Source: Lysobacter sp. Root494 (GTDB lineage: Bacteria > Pseudomonadota > Gammaproteobacteria > Xanthomonadales > Xanthomonadaceae). From it: a DNA stretch of 64,000 nt. A model generated the notes under the pieces. The model saw only the letters and a list, made by a program, of their open reading frames with translations. It ran no database searches and was not told the DNA's origin. The stretch covers positions 1-64,000 of the forward strand of contig NZ_LMFH01000007.1 in assembly GCF_001427225.1 (NCBI RefSeq), written 5' to 3'. Every line of letters begins with the position of its first letter. The stretch's first letter is position 1. The translations under genes were made by a program, and so were the position numbers. Below, in pieces: positions 29,728 through 39,876 of this stretch.

Positions 29728-30750
29728 ATGACCACCGCACAAAAACCCCGCGTCGCGATCGTCGGTTACGGCAGCCAGGGCCGCGCGCATGCACTCAACC
29801 TGCGCGACTCCGGCTTCGACGTGACCGTCGGCCTGCGCCCGGGCGGTCCGACCGAGTTGAAGGCGAAAGCCGACGGGTTCACCGTGAAGACGCCCGCCGA
29901 GGCAGTGAAGGACGCGCAACTCGTCGCCGTGCTCACGCCGGACATGGTGCAGCCGCAGCTGTACGGCGAAGTCATCGAGCCGAACATCGCCAAGGGCGCA
30001 TGCCTGCTGTTCGCGCACGGCTTCAACGTGCATTACGGCCAGATCACCCCGCGCGAAGACCTCGATGTCGTGCTGGTCGCACCGAAGGGGCCGGGCGCGC
30101 TGGTTCGTCGCGAATACGAAATCGGCCGCGGCGTGCCATCGGTCTACGCGGTGCACCAGGATCGCAGCGGTAACGCGGAAGCGCTCGCGCTGACCTACTG
30201 CGCCGGTATCGGCGGCGCGCGCCAGAACGCGATCAAGACCACCTTCAAGGAAGAGACCGAAACCGATCTCTTCGGCGAACAGGCCGTGCTGTGCGGCGGC
30301 GCTACGAAGCTGGTTCAGGCCGGCTGGGAAACGCTGGTCGAAGCCGGCTACCAGCCGGAAGTCGCCTACTACGAGTGCCTGCACGAACTGAAGCTGATCG
30401 TCGACCTGTTCTACGAAGGCGGCATCACCCGCATGCACGAGTTCATCAGCGAGACCGCGCAGTACGGCGCGCTCACCCGCGGCAACTACGTCGTCGACGA
30501 AAACACCCGCGCGCAGATGAAGAAAGTGCTCACCGAGATCCAGGACGGCACCTTCGCGCGCCAGTGGATCGCCGAGTACGCCGCGGGCAACGCCAACTAC
30601 AGGGCGCTGAAGCAGGCCGACCTCGACCATCCGATCGAAGCGGTCGGCAAGAAGCTGCGCGCGAACATGAAGTGGCTCGCGGCGTCGCAGGCCGCACCGG
30701 CGAAGCCGGCCGTCACTGCCGAAGCGCAAGCGCAGACCGAGGCCGCGTGA
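29728..30750 (+). CDS. ilvC: Ketol-acid reductoisomerase IlvC (class I)
   Basis: NADPH- and magnesium-dependent enzyme acting on acetolactate and acetohydroxybutyrate. At 340 residues it is the short form. The nucleotide site [17 protein letters not shown] is at the N-terminus, followed by [14 protein letters not shown] and [13 protein letters not shown]. The metal and substrate site lies in the C-terminal helices ([31 protein letters not shown]). AGGAC precedes the ATG by eight bases. The C-terminal 25 residues are Ala/Gln-rich and not conserved. The stop overlaps the ilvG start (TGATG). Confidence 0.97.
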   Translation: MTTAQKPRVAIVGYGSQGRAHALNLRDSGFDVTVGLRPGGPTELKAKADGFTVKTPAEAVKDAQLVAVLTPDMVQPQLYGEVIEPNIAKGACLLFAHGFNVHYGQITPREDLDVVLVAPKGPGALVRREYEIGRGVPSVYAVHQDRSGNAEALALTYCAGIGGARQNAIKTTFKEETETDLFGEQAVLCGGATKLVQAGWETLVEAGYQPEVAYYECLHELKLIVDLFYEGGITRMHEFISETAQYGALTRGNYVVDENTRAQMKKVLTEIQDGTFARQWIAEYAAGNANYRALKQADLDHPIEAVGKKLRANMKWLAASQAAPAKPAVTAEAQAQTEAA

Positions 30751-32492
30751 TGAACGGCGCTCGCTGGCTGGTGCAGGCTCTTGTCGCGGAAGGCGTCGAC
30801 ACGCTGTTCGGTTATCCGGGCGGCGCGATCATGCCGTTCTACGACGCTCTGCATGGCGTAACGGAACTCAAGCACGTTCTGGTACGCCATGAGCAGGGCG
30901 CGGCGTTCGCCGCGAACGGTTATGCACGGGCCAGCGGGCGCGTCGGTGTATGCGTGGCGACGTCCGGTCCCGGCGCGTCGAACCTCGTCACCGGCATCGC
31001 CGATGCGATGCTCGACTCAGTGCCGATGGTGGTCATCACCGGCCAGGTCGCGACCACGCTGATGGGCACCGACGCGTTCCAGGAACTGGACGTGTTCGGC
31101 ATGACGCTGCCGATGGTGAAGCACAGCTTCATCGCGCGCCGCGTCGAGGATCTCCCACGCATCGTCGGCGAGGCGTTCCGGTTGGCGCGCGAAGGCCGCC
31201 CCGGCCCGGTCCTGATCGATTTCCCGAAGGACGTGCAGATCGCCGATGCGTCGAAGCTGCCGGCGCATGTCCCGTCCCCGATCGATGCAGTCGAAGCTCC
31301 CATGGATGCTTCGCTGCATGCCGCGCTCGCGCTGATCTCGCAGGCGCACAAGCCGGTGGTCTACGGCGGCGGCGGCATCGCGCTGGGGAATGCGATGCAG
31401 GCGTTCCGCACCTTCGTCGATGCGACGCAGATCCCGACGGTGCTGACGCTGAAGGGCCTGGGCGCACTGGCGGCGCAGCATCCGCTCAACCTCGGCATGC
31501 TCGGCATGCACGGCTCGCGCGCGGCGAATCTTGCCGTGCAGGAAAGCGACTTGCTGATCGTGGTCGGTGCCCGCTTCGACGATCGAGCCACGGGCAAGCT
31601 CGCCGAGTTCGCACCGAACGCGCGCGTCGTGCACATGGATCTCGACGCCTGCGAAATCAGCAAGCTGCGCCACGCCGATGCCGGTGTGCGTGGCGACATC
31701 GCCACCACGCTGACCAAGCTCACCCTGCCCTGCGCCGCGCACCTGCACGGGCGCAATGGCGTGGCGCGTCGCGCATGGCGAGCGCAATGCCAGGAACGCG
31801 CGCGCGAGTTCGCCGCGCGCTACGACGCGCCGGGCGAAACCGTTTACGCGCCGGCGCTGCTCAAGCGCCTGTCCGAACTCGCGCCCGATGCCGTGGTGGC
31901 TTGCGACGTCGGCCAGCATCAGATGTGGGTCGCGCAGCACTGGCGCCTCGACGATCCGCGCAAGCACCTGACGTCCGGCGCACTCGGCGCGATGGGCTTC
32001 GGCTTGCCCGCGGCGATCGGCGCCCAAATGCAGAACCCGGACGCGCGGGTGTTCTGCGTCAGCGGCGATGGTTCGTTCCTGATGAACGTGCAGGAGCTCG
32101 CCACGCTGCGCCGCTACAACCTGCCGGTGAAGATCGTGCTGCTCGACAACCAGGCACTCGGCATGGTGCGGCAGTGGCAGGAACTGTTCTTCGAGCGCCG
32201 CTATTCCGAGATCGATCTCTCCGATAACCCCGACTTCGTCGCGGTTGCGCAGGCATTCGGCATTGAAGCGTTGCACGTCGAACGCGCCGACGAGGTCGAA
32301 GGCGCGCTGCAGGCATTGCTCGATGCGAAAGGTCCCGCGCTGCTGCACGTTGCCATCGACACCGCGGCGAACGTGTGGCCGCTGGTTCCGCCGAACCGCA
32401 ACAACGCCGAGATGCTCGACCCACAGGCCGAAACCTCTGCCGCTGCAACCCCCACCCACCCCCAGGAGGCCTCCCATGCGCTACCAGCTTGA
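30750..32492 (+). CDS. ilvG: Acetolactate synthase, large subunit (isozyme II type)
   Basis: Thiamine-diphosphate enzyme that condenses pyruvate with pyruvate or 2-ketobutyrate. The 580 residues start with GARWLVQALVAEGVDTLFGYPGGAI; the catalytic glutamate lies in LVRHEQGAAFAANGYARASG and the ThDP motif is GDGSFLMNVQELATLRRYNLPVKIVLLDNQ split over residues about 440-470. The start at 30750 overlaps the ilvC stop by one base; the longer upstream frame overlaps ilvC and is not coding. The adjoining small ACT subunit is of the IlvM type, which suggests an isozyme like E. coli AHAS II. Valine sensitivity cannot be read from sequence. Confidence 0.95.
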   Translation: MNGARWLVQALVAEGVDTLFGYPGGAIMPFYDALHGVTELKHVLVRHEQGAAFAANGYARASGRVGVCVATSGPGASNLVTGIADAMLDSVPMVVITGQVATTLMGTDAFQELDVFGMTLPMVKHSFIARRVEDLPRIVGEAFRLAREGRPGPVLIDFPKDVQIADASKLPAHVPSPIDAVEAPMDASLHAALALISQAHKPVVYGGGGIALGNAMQAFRTFVDATQIPTVLTLKGLGALAAQHPLNLGMLGMHGSRAANLAVQESDLLIVVGARFDDRATGKLAEFAPNARVVHMDLDACEISKLRHADAGVRGDIATTLTKLTLPCAAHLHGRNGVARRAWRAQCQERAREFAARYDAPGETVYAPALLKRLSELAPDAVVACDVGQHQMWVAQHWRLDDPRKHLTSGALGAMGFGLPAAIGAQMQNPDARVFCVSGDGSFLMNVQELATLRRYNLPVKIVLLDNQALGMVRQWQELFFERRYSEIDLSDNPDFVAVAQAFGIEALHVERADEVEGALQALLDAKGPALLHVAIDTAANVWPLVPPNRNNAEMLDPQAETSAAATPTHPQEASHALPA

Positions 32493-32712
32493 TCTCACCC
32501 TGCGCCACGCCGAAGGCGCCCTGGCCCGTGTACTGGGCACCGCCGAACGCCGCGGCTTCTCACCCGTCAGCGTCGATGGCGAAGCGCAACCCGACGGCGA
32601 CCGCTGGCACCTGCGCATGACGGTCGAAGGCGAACGCGCGCCCGAATCACTGCAGCAGCAGTTGTCGAAGCTGTACGACTGTCTCGCGGTCGAGGTGTCG
32701 CCATGCCGCTGA
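32476..32712 (+). CDS. ilvM: Acetolactate synthase regulatory subunit (ACT domain, IlvM)
   Basis: A 78-residue single ACT domain that binds the large subunit and raises its activity. The pattern MRYQLDLTLRHAEGALARVLGTAERRGF matches the ACT fold. Its ATG lies inside the 3' end of ilvG, 17 bases before the ilvG stop, with a perfect AGGAGG six bases upstream, and its own end overlaps ilvE by ten bases. The overlaps point to tight translational coupling and fixed stoichiometry of the two subunits. Confidence 0.92.
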   Translation: MRYQLDLTLRHAEGALARVLGTAERRGFSPVSVDGEAQPDGDRWHLRMTVEGERAPESLQQQLSKLYDCLAVEVSPCR

Positions 32713-33641
32713 ACGACGCGGTGCTGGACGAAGCGGCGGCCCCGCAGGTTCGCGAGGCCGAAGAAGGCCCGCGCACGGAGTCGCCGCAGGTCTGGTTCGA
32801 CGGCCGCTTCATCGATGCCGGCAGCAACGGCGCGCCGCTGACCACGCACGCGATGCATTACGGCAGCGGCGTGTTCGAAGGCATCCGCGCGTACGCGACG
32901 GCCGACGGCGGCAGCGCGGTGTTCCGCCTGCCCGAACACCTGGAGCGCATGCGCAAGGGTTGCGAACTGCTCGGCATTCCCTTCGACCCCGCCGAAGCGA
33001 CCGAAGCGACGCTGCAGGTCCTGCGCCGAAACCGCCATCGCGATGCCTACGTGCGTCCGCTGGCGTGGTGCGGCACCGGTTCGATCGGCCTCGACACCGC
33101 GCCGCTGAGCAAGCACCTGATGGTAGCGACATTCGCGACCAACGTGCACCTGGCCGGCGTGCAGGTGAAGCTGGGCACCTCATCGTGGCGCCGCAATCCG
33201 TCGACCTCGCTGCCGCCGCTCAAGCTGTGCGGCGCCTACGTCAATTCCATCCTGGCCAAGCACGAAGCCAGGCAGCGCGGCTTCAACGAGGCGCTGTTCG
33301 TCGACGACCAGGGGCGCGTGGTCGAGTGCACGGGCGCGAACGTGTTCATGGTCCGCGACGGCCGCATCACCGCGGTCGAACACCGCGACGCACTGGCCGG
33401 CATCACCCGCGACACCGTGATCGCACTCACCGGCGCATCCGCGCGCCCTGTTCGCCATGACGAACTGCTCGATGCTGACGAGGTGTTCGTCGTCGGCACC
33501 GCCGCGGAAGTCACGCCGGTAGACGAACTCGACGACCGCCGCTTCGACAATCATCTCGTCTCACGCGAAGTCGCACGCGAATACCAGCGCGTGGTGCGCG
33601 GCGAAAGCGCCCGCCATGCCCATTGGCTGGCGCGGGTCTGA
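32703..33641 (+). CDS. ilvE: Branched-chain amino acid aminotransferase IlvE
   Basis: PLP fold-type IV transaminase for the last step to Leu, Ile and Val. Marks in the 312-residue protein: HYGSGVFEGIRAY at residues 52-64, the PLP lysine K174 in PPLKLCGAYVNSILAKHEA, ECTGANVFMVRDG, and VFVVGTAAEVTPV near the C-terminus. The first 25 residues (Ala/Glu-rich) are outside the fold, and a later start is possible, but the overlap with ilvM fits the ATG at 32703. It sits in the operon between ilvM and the threonine dehydratase gene. Confidence 0.94.
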   Translation: MPLNDAVLDEAAAPQVREAEEGPRTESPQVWFDGRFIDAGSNGAPLTTHAMHYGSGVFEGIRAYATADGGSAVFRLPEHLERMRKGCELLGIPFDPAEATEATLQVLRRNRHRDAYVRPLAWCGTGSIGLDTAPLSKHLMVATFATNVHLAGVQVKLGTSSWRRNPSTSLPPLKLCGAYVNSILAKHEARQRGFNEALFVDDQGRVVECTGANVFMVRDGRITAVEHRDALAGITRDTVIALTGASARPVRHDELLDADEVFVVGTAAEVTPVDELDDRRFDNHLVSREVAREYQRVVRGESARHAHWLARV

Positions 33642-33643
33642 GC

Positions 33644-34789
33644 ATGGACAGCGACGTAGCAGGCTCCGTATCCGTCACCGCCGCCGATGTCCTGGCGGCG
33701 CAGGCGCGGCTGCGTCGTTACCTCAATCCGACTCCACTGCACTACGCCGAGCGCTTCGGCTGCTGGCTGAAACTGGAGAACCTGCAGCGCACCGGTTCGT
33801 ACAAGGTGCGTGGCGCGATGAATGCACTGCTGGCCGCGCGCGAACGCGGCGATCTGCGTCCGACCATTGCCGCGTCCGCAGGCAATCACGCTCAGGGCCT
33901 GGCGTGGTCCGCCTATCGCCTGGGCATGCAGGCAATCACGGTGATGCCGCGCTGCGCGCCGGAAACCAAGATCGCCGGCGTGGCCCACTGGGGCGCCACG
34001 GTGCGCCTGCACGGCGACAGCTACGACGAAGCGAAAGCCTTTGCCGCCGAACTCGCCGCGCAGAACAACTACCGCCTGCTCTCTGCCTTCGACGATCCCG
34101 ACGTGATCGCGGGCCAAGGCACCGTCGGCTTGGAAATGGCGTCGCTGATGCCGGACGTGGTGCTGGTGCCGATCGGCGGCGGCGGTCTCGCTTCCGGCGT
34201 CGTCCTTGCATTGAAATCGCAGGGCGTGCGCGTGGTCGGCGCGCAGGTGGAGAACGTCGATTCGATGGCCCGCGCACTGCGCGGCGACTTCAGCGTCCGC
34301 GAACCCGCCGCGACGCTGGCCGATGGCGTGCGCGTAAAGGAACCCGGAACGCTGACGCAACGCGTGCTGAGCGAACTGCTTGACGACGTGGTGATCGTGC
34401 GCGAAGCCGAACTGCGCGAAACGCTGGTGCGCCTGGCACTGGAAGAACACGTGATCGCCGAAGGCGCTGGCGCGCTCGCACTGGCCGCGGGGCGCCGCGT
34501 TGCGGGGAAACGCAAATGCGCGGTGGTGTCCGGTGGCAATGTCGATGCCGGCGTGCTGGCGAAGCTGCTGTGCGACGTGCGGCCCAGGCCGCCACGCAAG
34601 CCACGGCGTCGCGTGCAGGAAGCCGTTGTCGTGGAATTCACTCCCGTATTGGACGAGGCGGCCGCGAAAGCCGGCGTGCAGGCGCGACTTAGACCGGCTG
34701 CCGCGATCGCCATCGCCGCAGCCTCGCTTCGCACCACTGCCGTCCTTCCCGCAGCCGTACCCGCGCTTTCCGAGGAACTCCTCACGTGA
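33644..34789 (+). CDS. ilvA: Threonine dehydratase, without the ACT regulatory domain
   Basis: Deaminates threonine to 2-ketobutyrate, the entry step to isoleucine. The PLP lysine is K54 in [18 protein letters not shown], with [11 protein letters not shown] and the phosphate loop [11 protein letters not shown]. At 381 residues the catalytic fold (to about residue 310) is followed by a basic, alanine-rich tail of about 70 residues. This is not the paired ACT-like domain of E. coli IlvA that senses isoleucine. The enzyme thus looks like TdcB but sits in a biosynthetic operon. Start at 33644, two bases after the ilvE stop. Its stop overlaps the leuA GTG. Confidence 0.9.
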   Translation: MDSDVAGSVSVTAADVLAAQARLRRYLNPTPLHYAERFGCWLKLENLQRTGSYKVRGAMNALLAARERGDLRPTIAASAGNHAQGLAWSAYRLGMQAITVMPRCAPETKIAGVAHWGATVRLHGDSYDEAKAFAAELAAQNNYRLLSAFDDPDVIAGQGTVGLEMASLMPDVVLVPIGGGGLASGVVLALKSQGVRVVGAQVENVDSMARALRGDFSVREPAATLADGVRVKEPGTLTQRVLSELLDDVVIVREAELRETLVRLALEEHVIAEGAGALALAAGRRVAGKRKCAVVSGGNVDAGVLAKLLCDVRPRPPRKPRRRVQEAVVVEFTPVLDEAAAKAGVQARLRPAAAIAIAAASLRTTAVLPAAVPALSEELLT

Positions 34790-36369
34790 CCAATGCCCAT
34801 CCCAGCGATGTAGCGCGCAGCGCGCCGTCGGCCATCCGCCCCGCTCCAATCAGGATTTTCGACACCACCCTGCGCGACGGCGAGCAGTCGCCCGGCTTCA
34901 CCATGAACGCAACGCAGAAGATCCTGTTCGCGCACGCGGTGGAAGACCTCGGCGTCGACGTGATCGAAGCCGGCTTCCCCAACAGCTCGCCCGCCGACTT
35001 CAACGCGGTGCAGACCATCGCGCGCGAGGTTCGCGCGGCAAGCATTGCTGCATTGGCACGCTGCCATCCCGCAGACATCGAGGCGTGCGCAAGCGCGCTG
35101 CAGCCCGCCGCCAGGCCGCGCATCCATACCTTCATTTCCACCAGTCCCCTGCATCGCCAGCACAAGCTCAACATGAGCCGCGAGCAGGTGATCGAGCACA
35201 CGATCATGGGCGTGTCGCTGGCGCGCAAGCACGTCGACGACGTCGAGTTCTCGGCCGAGGACGCACTGCGAACCGAGCGCGAATTCCTGGTGGAGGTCTT
35301 CAATGCAGCGGTCGAAGCCGGCGCGCGCACGCTCAACGTGCCCGACACCGTCGGCTACACGACGCCCGCGGAGATTCGCGCGTTGTTCGAGTACCTGCGT
35401 GCCAACGTGAAGAACGCGGAGAACGTCGTGTTCAGCGCGCATTGCCACAACGACCTGGGCCTGGCCGTCGCCAACTCGCTGGCCGCGGTCGAAGGCGGTG
35501 CGCGCCAGGTCGAATGCACAATCAATGGCATCGGCGAACGCGCTGGCAACGCGGCGCTGGAAGAGCTGGTGATGGCGCTGAAGGTGCGCCGCGCCTACTA
35601 CAACGCCGACACGCGCATCGACACGCGCCGTCTGCTGCCGACCTCGCGCCTGCTTTCGCGCATCACCGGCAACCAGGTGCAGCGCAACAAGGCGATCGTG
35701 GGCGCAAATGCTTTCGCGCACGAGTCGGGCATCCACCAGCACGGCATGCTCAAGAACCGCGACACCTACGAAATCATGCGGCCGCAGGACGTGGGCTGGG
35801 AGGATTCGCAGCTGGTGCTGGGTCGCCACAGCGGCCGCGCCGCGGTCGCCAATCGCCTGCGTCATCTGGGTTACGTGCTCGACGACGCACAGCTCGACCA
35901 GGTGATCGCCGAAGCGAAGGCGCTGACGCAGACACAGCACGTGATCAGCGACCGCGACCTGCAGCGGCTGGTCGAAGGCGAGCAGTTCGGCCCCGGCTGG
36001 CGCGTGTCCGCGCTGAGCCTCACCGACTACGGCCAGCGCACGCGCGCGCACGTCGATCTGTCCGATCCCGATGGCCGCCACGTGATCCACAGCGCGGAAG
36101 GCGAAGGGCCGGTGGCCGCGTTGTTCGCTGCACTCGCGCAGGCGACCGGCGTCGATTTCGTGCTGGAAAGCTACGAGGTGCACAGCATGGGCGTCGGCGC
36201 GGATGCGCGCGGCGAAGCCAACCTGAGCGCGCGCATCGACGATGAGGTGATGACGGGTCAGGGCACCAGTCGCGACGTTCTCGAGGCGAGCGCGGTGGCG
36301 TGGCTGGATGTGGCGAATCGCGTGCTGCGTGGTGTGAAGGTGCAGCCGCGAGTGGCCGTAAGCGCATGA
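34786..36369 (+). CDS. leuA: 2-isopropylmalate synthase LeuA
   Basis: First committed enzyme of leucine synthesis: acetyl-CoA plus 2-ketoisovalerate. The 527 residues show the DRE-TIM barrel signature [14 protein letters not shown] (residues 24-37), [21 protein letters not shown], then [23 protein letters not shown] and a C-terminal LeuA dimerisation/allosteric domain (from about residue 395) expected to bind leucine. The GTG start overlaps the dehydratase stop (GTGA), as is usual for coupled genes. A REP-like inverted repeat fills the 178-base gap to leuC. Confidence 0.95.
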   Translation: MTNAHPSDVARSAPSAIRPAPIRIFDTTLRDGEQSPGFTMNATQKILFAHAVEDLGVDVIEAGFPNSSPADFNAVQTIAREVRAASIAALARCHPADIEACASALQPAARPRIHTFISTSPLHRQHKLNMSREQVIEHTIMGVSLARKHVDDVEFSAEDALRTEREFLVEVFNAAVEAGARTLNVPDTVGYTTPAEIRALFEYLRANVKNAENVVFSAHCHNDLGLAVANSLAAVEGGARQVECTINGIGERAGNAALEELVMALKVRRAYYNADTRIDTRRLLPTSRLLSRITGNQVQRNKAIVGANAFAHESGIHQHGMLKNRDTYEIMRPQDVGWEDSQLVLGRHSGRAAVANRLRHLGYVLDDAQLDQVIAEAKALTQTQHVISDRDLQRLVEGEQFGPGWRVSALSLTDYGQRTRAHVDLSDPDGRHVIHSAEGEGPVAALFAALAQATGVDFVLESYEVHSMGVGADARGEANLSARIDDEVMTGQGTSRDVLEASAVAWLDVANRVLRGVKVQPRVAVSA

Positions 36370-36379
36370 ATCTCCCGCT

Positions 36380-36509
36380 CGCGGTTGTCCTCGCTCGTCA
36401 TTCCTGCGAAAGCAGGAATCCAGCGACTTTTCCTTTGCTCGCTTCTTCGGGCGGGCAAGATCAGGACAACCGCGAAAGGCACTGGATTCCTGCTTTTGCA
36501 GGAATGACG
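36380..36509. repeat. REP-like inverted pair inside the operon
   Basis: A 28-base unit beginning CGTCATTCCTGC and ending GCAGGAATCCAG (36396-36423), itself a hairpin, recurs inverted at 36482-36509 with one mismatch. Outside the first and inside the second, the 12-mer CGCGGTTGTCCT (36380-36391) recurs inverted at 36463-36474. The unit resembles the widespread bacterial repeat whose translation reads like AFAGMT or FRRND. It lies in the leuA-leuC gap. Confidence 0.88.
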
Positions 36510-36547
36510 AACAAGAGCAAAGACAAGAACAAGGCGAAGCAATACAC

Positions 36548-37975
36548 ATGAGCCCCAAAACCCTCTTCGACAAACTGTGGAACGCCCACCTGGTCGCGCC
36601 GGAAACCGACACCGCGCCCGGTGTTCTCTACATCGACCTGCACCTGATCCACGAAGTCACCTCGCCGCAGGCCTTCACCGAACTCGATGCGCGCGGCCTG
36701 AAGCTGCGCCGGCCCGAGCTCACCAAGGCCACCCTCGACCACTCCACGCCGACGCTGCCCGCCGGCGTGGATGGCGTGCTGCCCTACGCGAACGACGAAG
36801 CGCGCAAGCAGGTGCAGACGCTGCGCGAGAACTGCGCGCGCTTCGGCGTCGAGCTGTTCGACTTCGACAGCGCGCACCGCGGCATCGTCCACGTGATCGG
36901 TCCCGAGCTGGGCCTGACGCAGCCGGGCATGACGATCGTGTGCGGCGACAGCCACACCGCCACGCACGGTGCGTTCGGCGCGCTCGCGTTCGGCATCGGC
37001 ACCAGCGAAGTCGGCCACGTCATGGCGACCCAGTGCCTGTTGCAGCGCAAGCCGAAGACGCTGGCGATCACCGTCGACGGCGAACTCGGCCCTGGCGTGA
37101 CCGCGAAGGACCTGATCCTGCACGTGATCGGCGTGATCGGCGTCAACGGTGGCACCGGCCATGTCATCGAATACCGCGGCTCGGCCATTCGCGCATTGTC
37201 GATGGACGAACGAATGACCGTCTGCAACATGTCGATCGAAGCCGGCGCGCGCGCGGGCCTGATCGCACCCGATGAAATCACCTTCGAGTACCTGCGTGGC
37301 CGACCGCGCGTGCCGCAAGGTGCCGACTTCGACGCCGCGGTCGCACGCTGGAGCGAATTCCGCAGCGACGACGGCGCGGTCTTCGATCGCGAAGTACGCA
37401 TCGATGCGCGCGACATCAAGCCGACGATCACCTGGGGCACGCATCCCGGGCAGGTCGCCGCACTCGACGGCCACGTGCCGGCCAACGACGACAGCGACGA
37501 AGCCAAGGCGCGCCAGTACATGGGTTGGGAAGCCGGTGTCGCGGTCGCCGGACGCGCGGTCGACGTGGTCTTTATCGGCAGCTGCACCAACTCGCGCCTG
37601 AGCGACCTGCGTGCGGCGGCGGAGGTTCTCCGCAACCATCGCGTGCATCCGCGCGTGCGCATGCTGGTGGTGCCCGGCTCCGAACAGGTGAAACGCGATG
37701 CGGAGGCGGAAGGCATCGATCGCATCGTGCGGGCCGCCGGCGCCGAGTGGCGTGAGCCGGGCTGCTCGATGTGCATTGCGATGAACGGCGACCTAGTGGG
37801 ACCTGGACAACTCGCGGTATCGACCAGCAACCGCAACTTCGAGGGCCGCCAGGGTAAGGGAGCGCGCACGGTACTCGCTTCGCCGGTGACGGCCGCGGTG
37901 TGCGCAGTAACGGGCGAGATCACCGATCCACGCGAGTTCCTTAAAGCACAGTCCGTGCAGACGGAGGCCGCGTGA
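36548..37975 (+). CDS. leuC: 3-isopropylmalate dehydratase large subunit LeuC
   Basis: Aconitase-family [4Fe-4S] enzyme that isomerises 2- to 3-isopropylmalate with LeuD. The 475 residues contain [12 protein letters not shown] at the start, [21 protein letters not shown], and the cluster cysteines in [12 protein letters not shown] and [16 protein letters not shown]-like [24 protein letters not shown] closes the fold. The ATG follows a repeat-bearing gap; a loose AAGGCGAAG precedes it. Its stop overlaps the leuD ATG by one base. Confidence 0.96.
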   Translation: MSPKTLFDKLWNAHLVAPETDTAPGVLYIDLHLIHEVTSPQAFTELDARGLKLRRPELTKATLDHSTPTLPAGVDGVLPYANDEARKQVQTLRENCARFGVELFDFDSAHRGIVHVIGPELGLTQPGMTIVCGDSHTATHGAFGALAFGIGTSEVGHVMATQCLLQRKPKTLAITVDGELGPGVTAKDLILHVIGVIGVNGGTGHVIEYRGSAIRALSMDERMTVCNMSIEAGARAGLIAPDEITFEYLRGRPRVPQGADFDAAVARWSEFRSDDGAVFDREVRIDARDIKPTITWGTHPGQVAALDGHVPANDDSDEAKARQYMGWEAGVAVAGRAVDVVFIGSCTNSRLSDLRAAAEVLRNHRVHPRVRMLVVPGSEQVKRDAEAEGIDRIVRAAGAEWREPGCSMCIAMNGDLVGPGQLAVSTSNRNFEGRQGKGARTVLASPVTAAVCAVTGEITDPREFLKAQSVQTEAA

Positions 37976-38601
37976 TGGAATCCATCAGGACTCTTGTTTC
38001 GCGCACCGTCGTTCTGCGCGAACGCAACATCGACACCGACCAGATCATTCCCGCTCGCTTCCTGACCACCACGGAGCGCAAGGGCCTCGGCAAATATGCC
38101 TTCCACGACTGGCGTGCGCTGCCGGACGGCTCGCCCAATCCGGAATTCCCGTTCAACCGGCCTGAAAACGCCGGAGCGCACATCATCGTCGCCGGCCGCA
38201 ACTTCGGTTGCGGCTCCTCGCGCGAACACGCGCCGTGGGCGCTGCTCGACCTCGGCGTACGCGCGGTGATCAGCAGCGAGATCGCCGACATCTTCCGCAG
38301 CAACGCGCTGAAGAACGGCTTGCTGCCGATCGTGCTCGACGAGGCGATCGTCGACGGACTGCTCGAACAGCCCGGCATCGAACTCGCCATCGACGTCGCC
38401 ACGCGCAGCGTCACGCTGCCCGACGGCCGCAGCTTCCAGTTCCCGCTCGATTCGTTTGCCCAGACCTGCCTGCTCGAAGGCGTGGACCAGCTCGGTTACC
38501 TGCTGAAGCAGACCGATGCGATCGCCGCGTACGAGCAGTCGCGCTTCGCTCAAGCCAATGCACAGAACAACGCAACCCCGGAGCTCCAACATGCACGCTG
38601 A
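37975..38601 (+). CDS. leuD: 3-isopropylmalate dehydratase small subunit LeuD
   Basis: The swivel-domain partner of LeuC, 208 residues. [13 protein letters not shown] near residue 19 and [25 protein letters not shown] in the middle are the family signature. The ATG at 37975 overlaps the leuC stop; an in-frame GTG one codon upstream is possible. The last residues overlap the leuB start by eleven bases. Confidence 0.96.
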   Translation: MESIRTLVSRTVVLRERNIDTDQIIPARFLTTTERKGLGKYAFHDWRALPDGSPNPEFPFNRPENAGAHIIVAGRNFGCGSSREHAPWALLDLGVRAVISSEIADIFRSNALKNGLLPIVLDEAIVDGLLEQPGIELAIDVATRSVTLPDGRSFQFPLDSFAQTCLLEGVDQLGYLLKQTDAIAAYEQSRFAQANAQNNATPELQHAR

Positions 38602-39679
38602 CATCGTCGTCATGCCCGGCGACGGCATCGGTCCGGAAGTCACCGCCGCTGCGGTCGACGTCCTGCGCGCCGTCGCGATCCGTTATGGCCACAGCTTCCG
38701 CTTCGAGGAAAAGCTGATCGGTGGCGCCGCCATCGACGCTGCCGGCAACGCGCTTCCCGATGACACGGTCGCCGCCGCGCAACGCGCCGATGCGGTGTTG
38801 CTTGGCGCCGTCGGCGGCCCAAAGTGGTCGGATCCGAAGGCGAGCGTGCGCCCCGAACAAGGCCTGCTCGCGATCCGCAAAGCGCTCGGTCTATACGCCA
38901 ACCTGCGTCCGGTGAAGCCGCACGCCGTCGCGCTCGGCGCATCGCCGATAAAGCCACACCTGTTGCAGGGTGTGGACCTGGTCGTGGTGCGCGAACTCAC
39001 CGGCGGCATCTACTTCGGCCAGAAGCAGCGCACTGCGGACCGTGCAAGCGACCTGTGCGAATACAGCGTCGCCGAAATCAAGCGCGTCGTTCGCCACGCC
39101 TGCCGCCTCGCCCTGCAGCGCAGCGGCCGGCTGACCTCGGTCGACAAGGCCAACGTGCTGGAAACCTCGCGCTTGTGGCGCGAGGTGACCACACAGGTCG
39201 TGCACGACGAATTCCCCGACGTGACGCTGGAACACCAGCTCGTCGATTCGATGGCGATGCACCTGATCGCCAAGCCGCGCGAGTACGACGTGATCGTCAC
39301 CGAGAACATGTTCGGCGACATCCTCACCGACGAAGCCTCGATGCTCGCGGGCTCGTTGGGCCTGCTGCCTTCGGCATCGCTGGGCGAAGGAAGCGTCGGC
39401 CTGTACGAACCGATCCACGGTTCCGCGCCCGACATCGCCGGCAGGGGCGTCGCCAATCCCTACGCCGCGATCCTCAGCGCGGCGATGCTGCTGCGACATT
39501 CGCTGGGATTGGACGCCGAAGCGGCGTGCGTCGAACGTGCCGTGCACGGCGCGCTGGAAGCTGGCTTCCTCACCGCCGATCTTGCTCTCGGGAAACCAGC
39601 GGTCGGCACACAGGCGGCCACCGCCGCGGTCATCGAGCAACTGCAGTTGCCCTGCCAGGTACCCGAGTTGCGCGACTGA
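38591..39679 (+). CDS. leuB: 3-isopropylmalate dehydrogenase LeuB
   Basis: NAD-dependent oxidative decarboxylation to 2-ketoisocaproate. The 362-residue protein begins [16 protein letters not shown] and contains GAVGGPKW, the substrate arginines in [32 protein letters not shown], and the metal-site aspartates in [16 protein letters not shown], then [18 protein letters not shown] for NAD. The start at 38591 has GGAG nine bases upstream and lies within the end of leuD. No terminator is visible between its stop and the thr promoter. Confidence 0.96.
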   Translation: MHADIVVMPGDGIGPEVTAAAVDVLRAVAIRYGHSFRFEEKLIGGAAIDAAGNALPDDTVAAAQRADAVLLGAVGGPKWSDPKASVRPEQGLLAIRKALGLYANLRPVKPHAVALGASPIKPHLLQGVDLVVVRELTGGIYFGQKQRTADRASDLCEYSVAEIKRVVRHACRLALQRSGRLTSVDKANVLETSRLWREVTTQVVHDEFPDVTLEHQLVDSMAMHLIAKPREYDVIVTENMFGDILTDEASMLAGSLGLLPSASLGEGSVGLYEPIHGSAPDIAGRGVANPYAAILSAAMLLRHSLGLDAEAACVERAVHGALEAGFLTADLALGKPAVGTQAATAAVIEQLQLPCQVPELRD

Positions 39680-39701
39680 CTGGTTTCATCGCAAACATCA
39701 T

Positions 39702-39731
39702 TTGACATTGCCGCAAGCGCCCCGTTATCAC
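39702..39731 (+). promoter_or_regulatory. Promoter of the thr operon
   Basis: A perfect -35 box TTGACA (39702-39707) and, 18 bases on, TATCAC (39726-39731; alternatively TTATCA one base earlier) as -10 box. The start point would fall at or one base before the leader ATG at 39739. Confidence 0.7.
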
Positions 39732-39738
39732 TGAACCC

Positions 39739-39876
39739 ATGCACGACGCTTCCGCCCACGCCAACCTGATTCGCAGCATCGCTGCGACATCGGCCGTGCG
39801 CGCGATTACCACCACCCGCATTACGACCACCGGTACCGGTACCAGGTGGCGGATGCGGCTGGGCGTCGTGGACTGA
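39739..39876 (+). CDS. thrL: thr operon leader peptide
   Basis: A 45-codon frame with ITTTRITTTGTGT at codons 23-35: eight Thr and two Ile codons in thirteen. This parallels the thr leader of enterobacteria, where charged threonyl- and isoleucyl-tRNA levels set read-through. No Shine-Dalgarno sequence precedes the ATG, and the promoter spacing suggests translation of a leaderless message. After the control codons the frame runs through GGATGCGG, one of three copies of the arm that builds the two alternative hairpins downstream. Confidence 0.88.
   Translation: MHDASAHANLIRSIAATSAVRAITTTRITTTGTGTRWRMRLGVVD

Noticed and set aside
34069-36612. An 847-codon minus-strand frame opposite the dehydratase and leuA genes
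   Set aside because: Antisense shadow. Its N-terminal FRRND-type peptide comes from translating the REP-like repeat at 36.4 kb.
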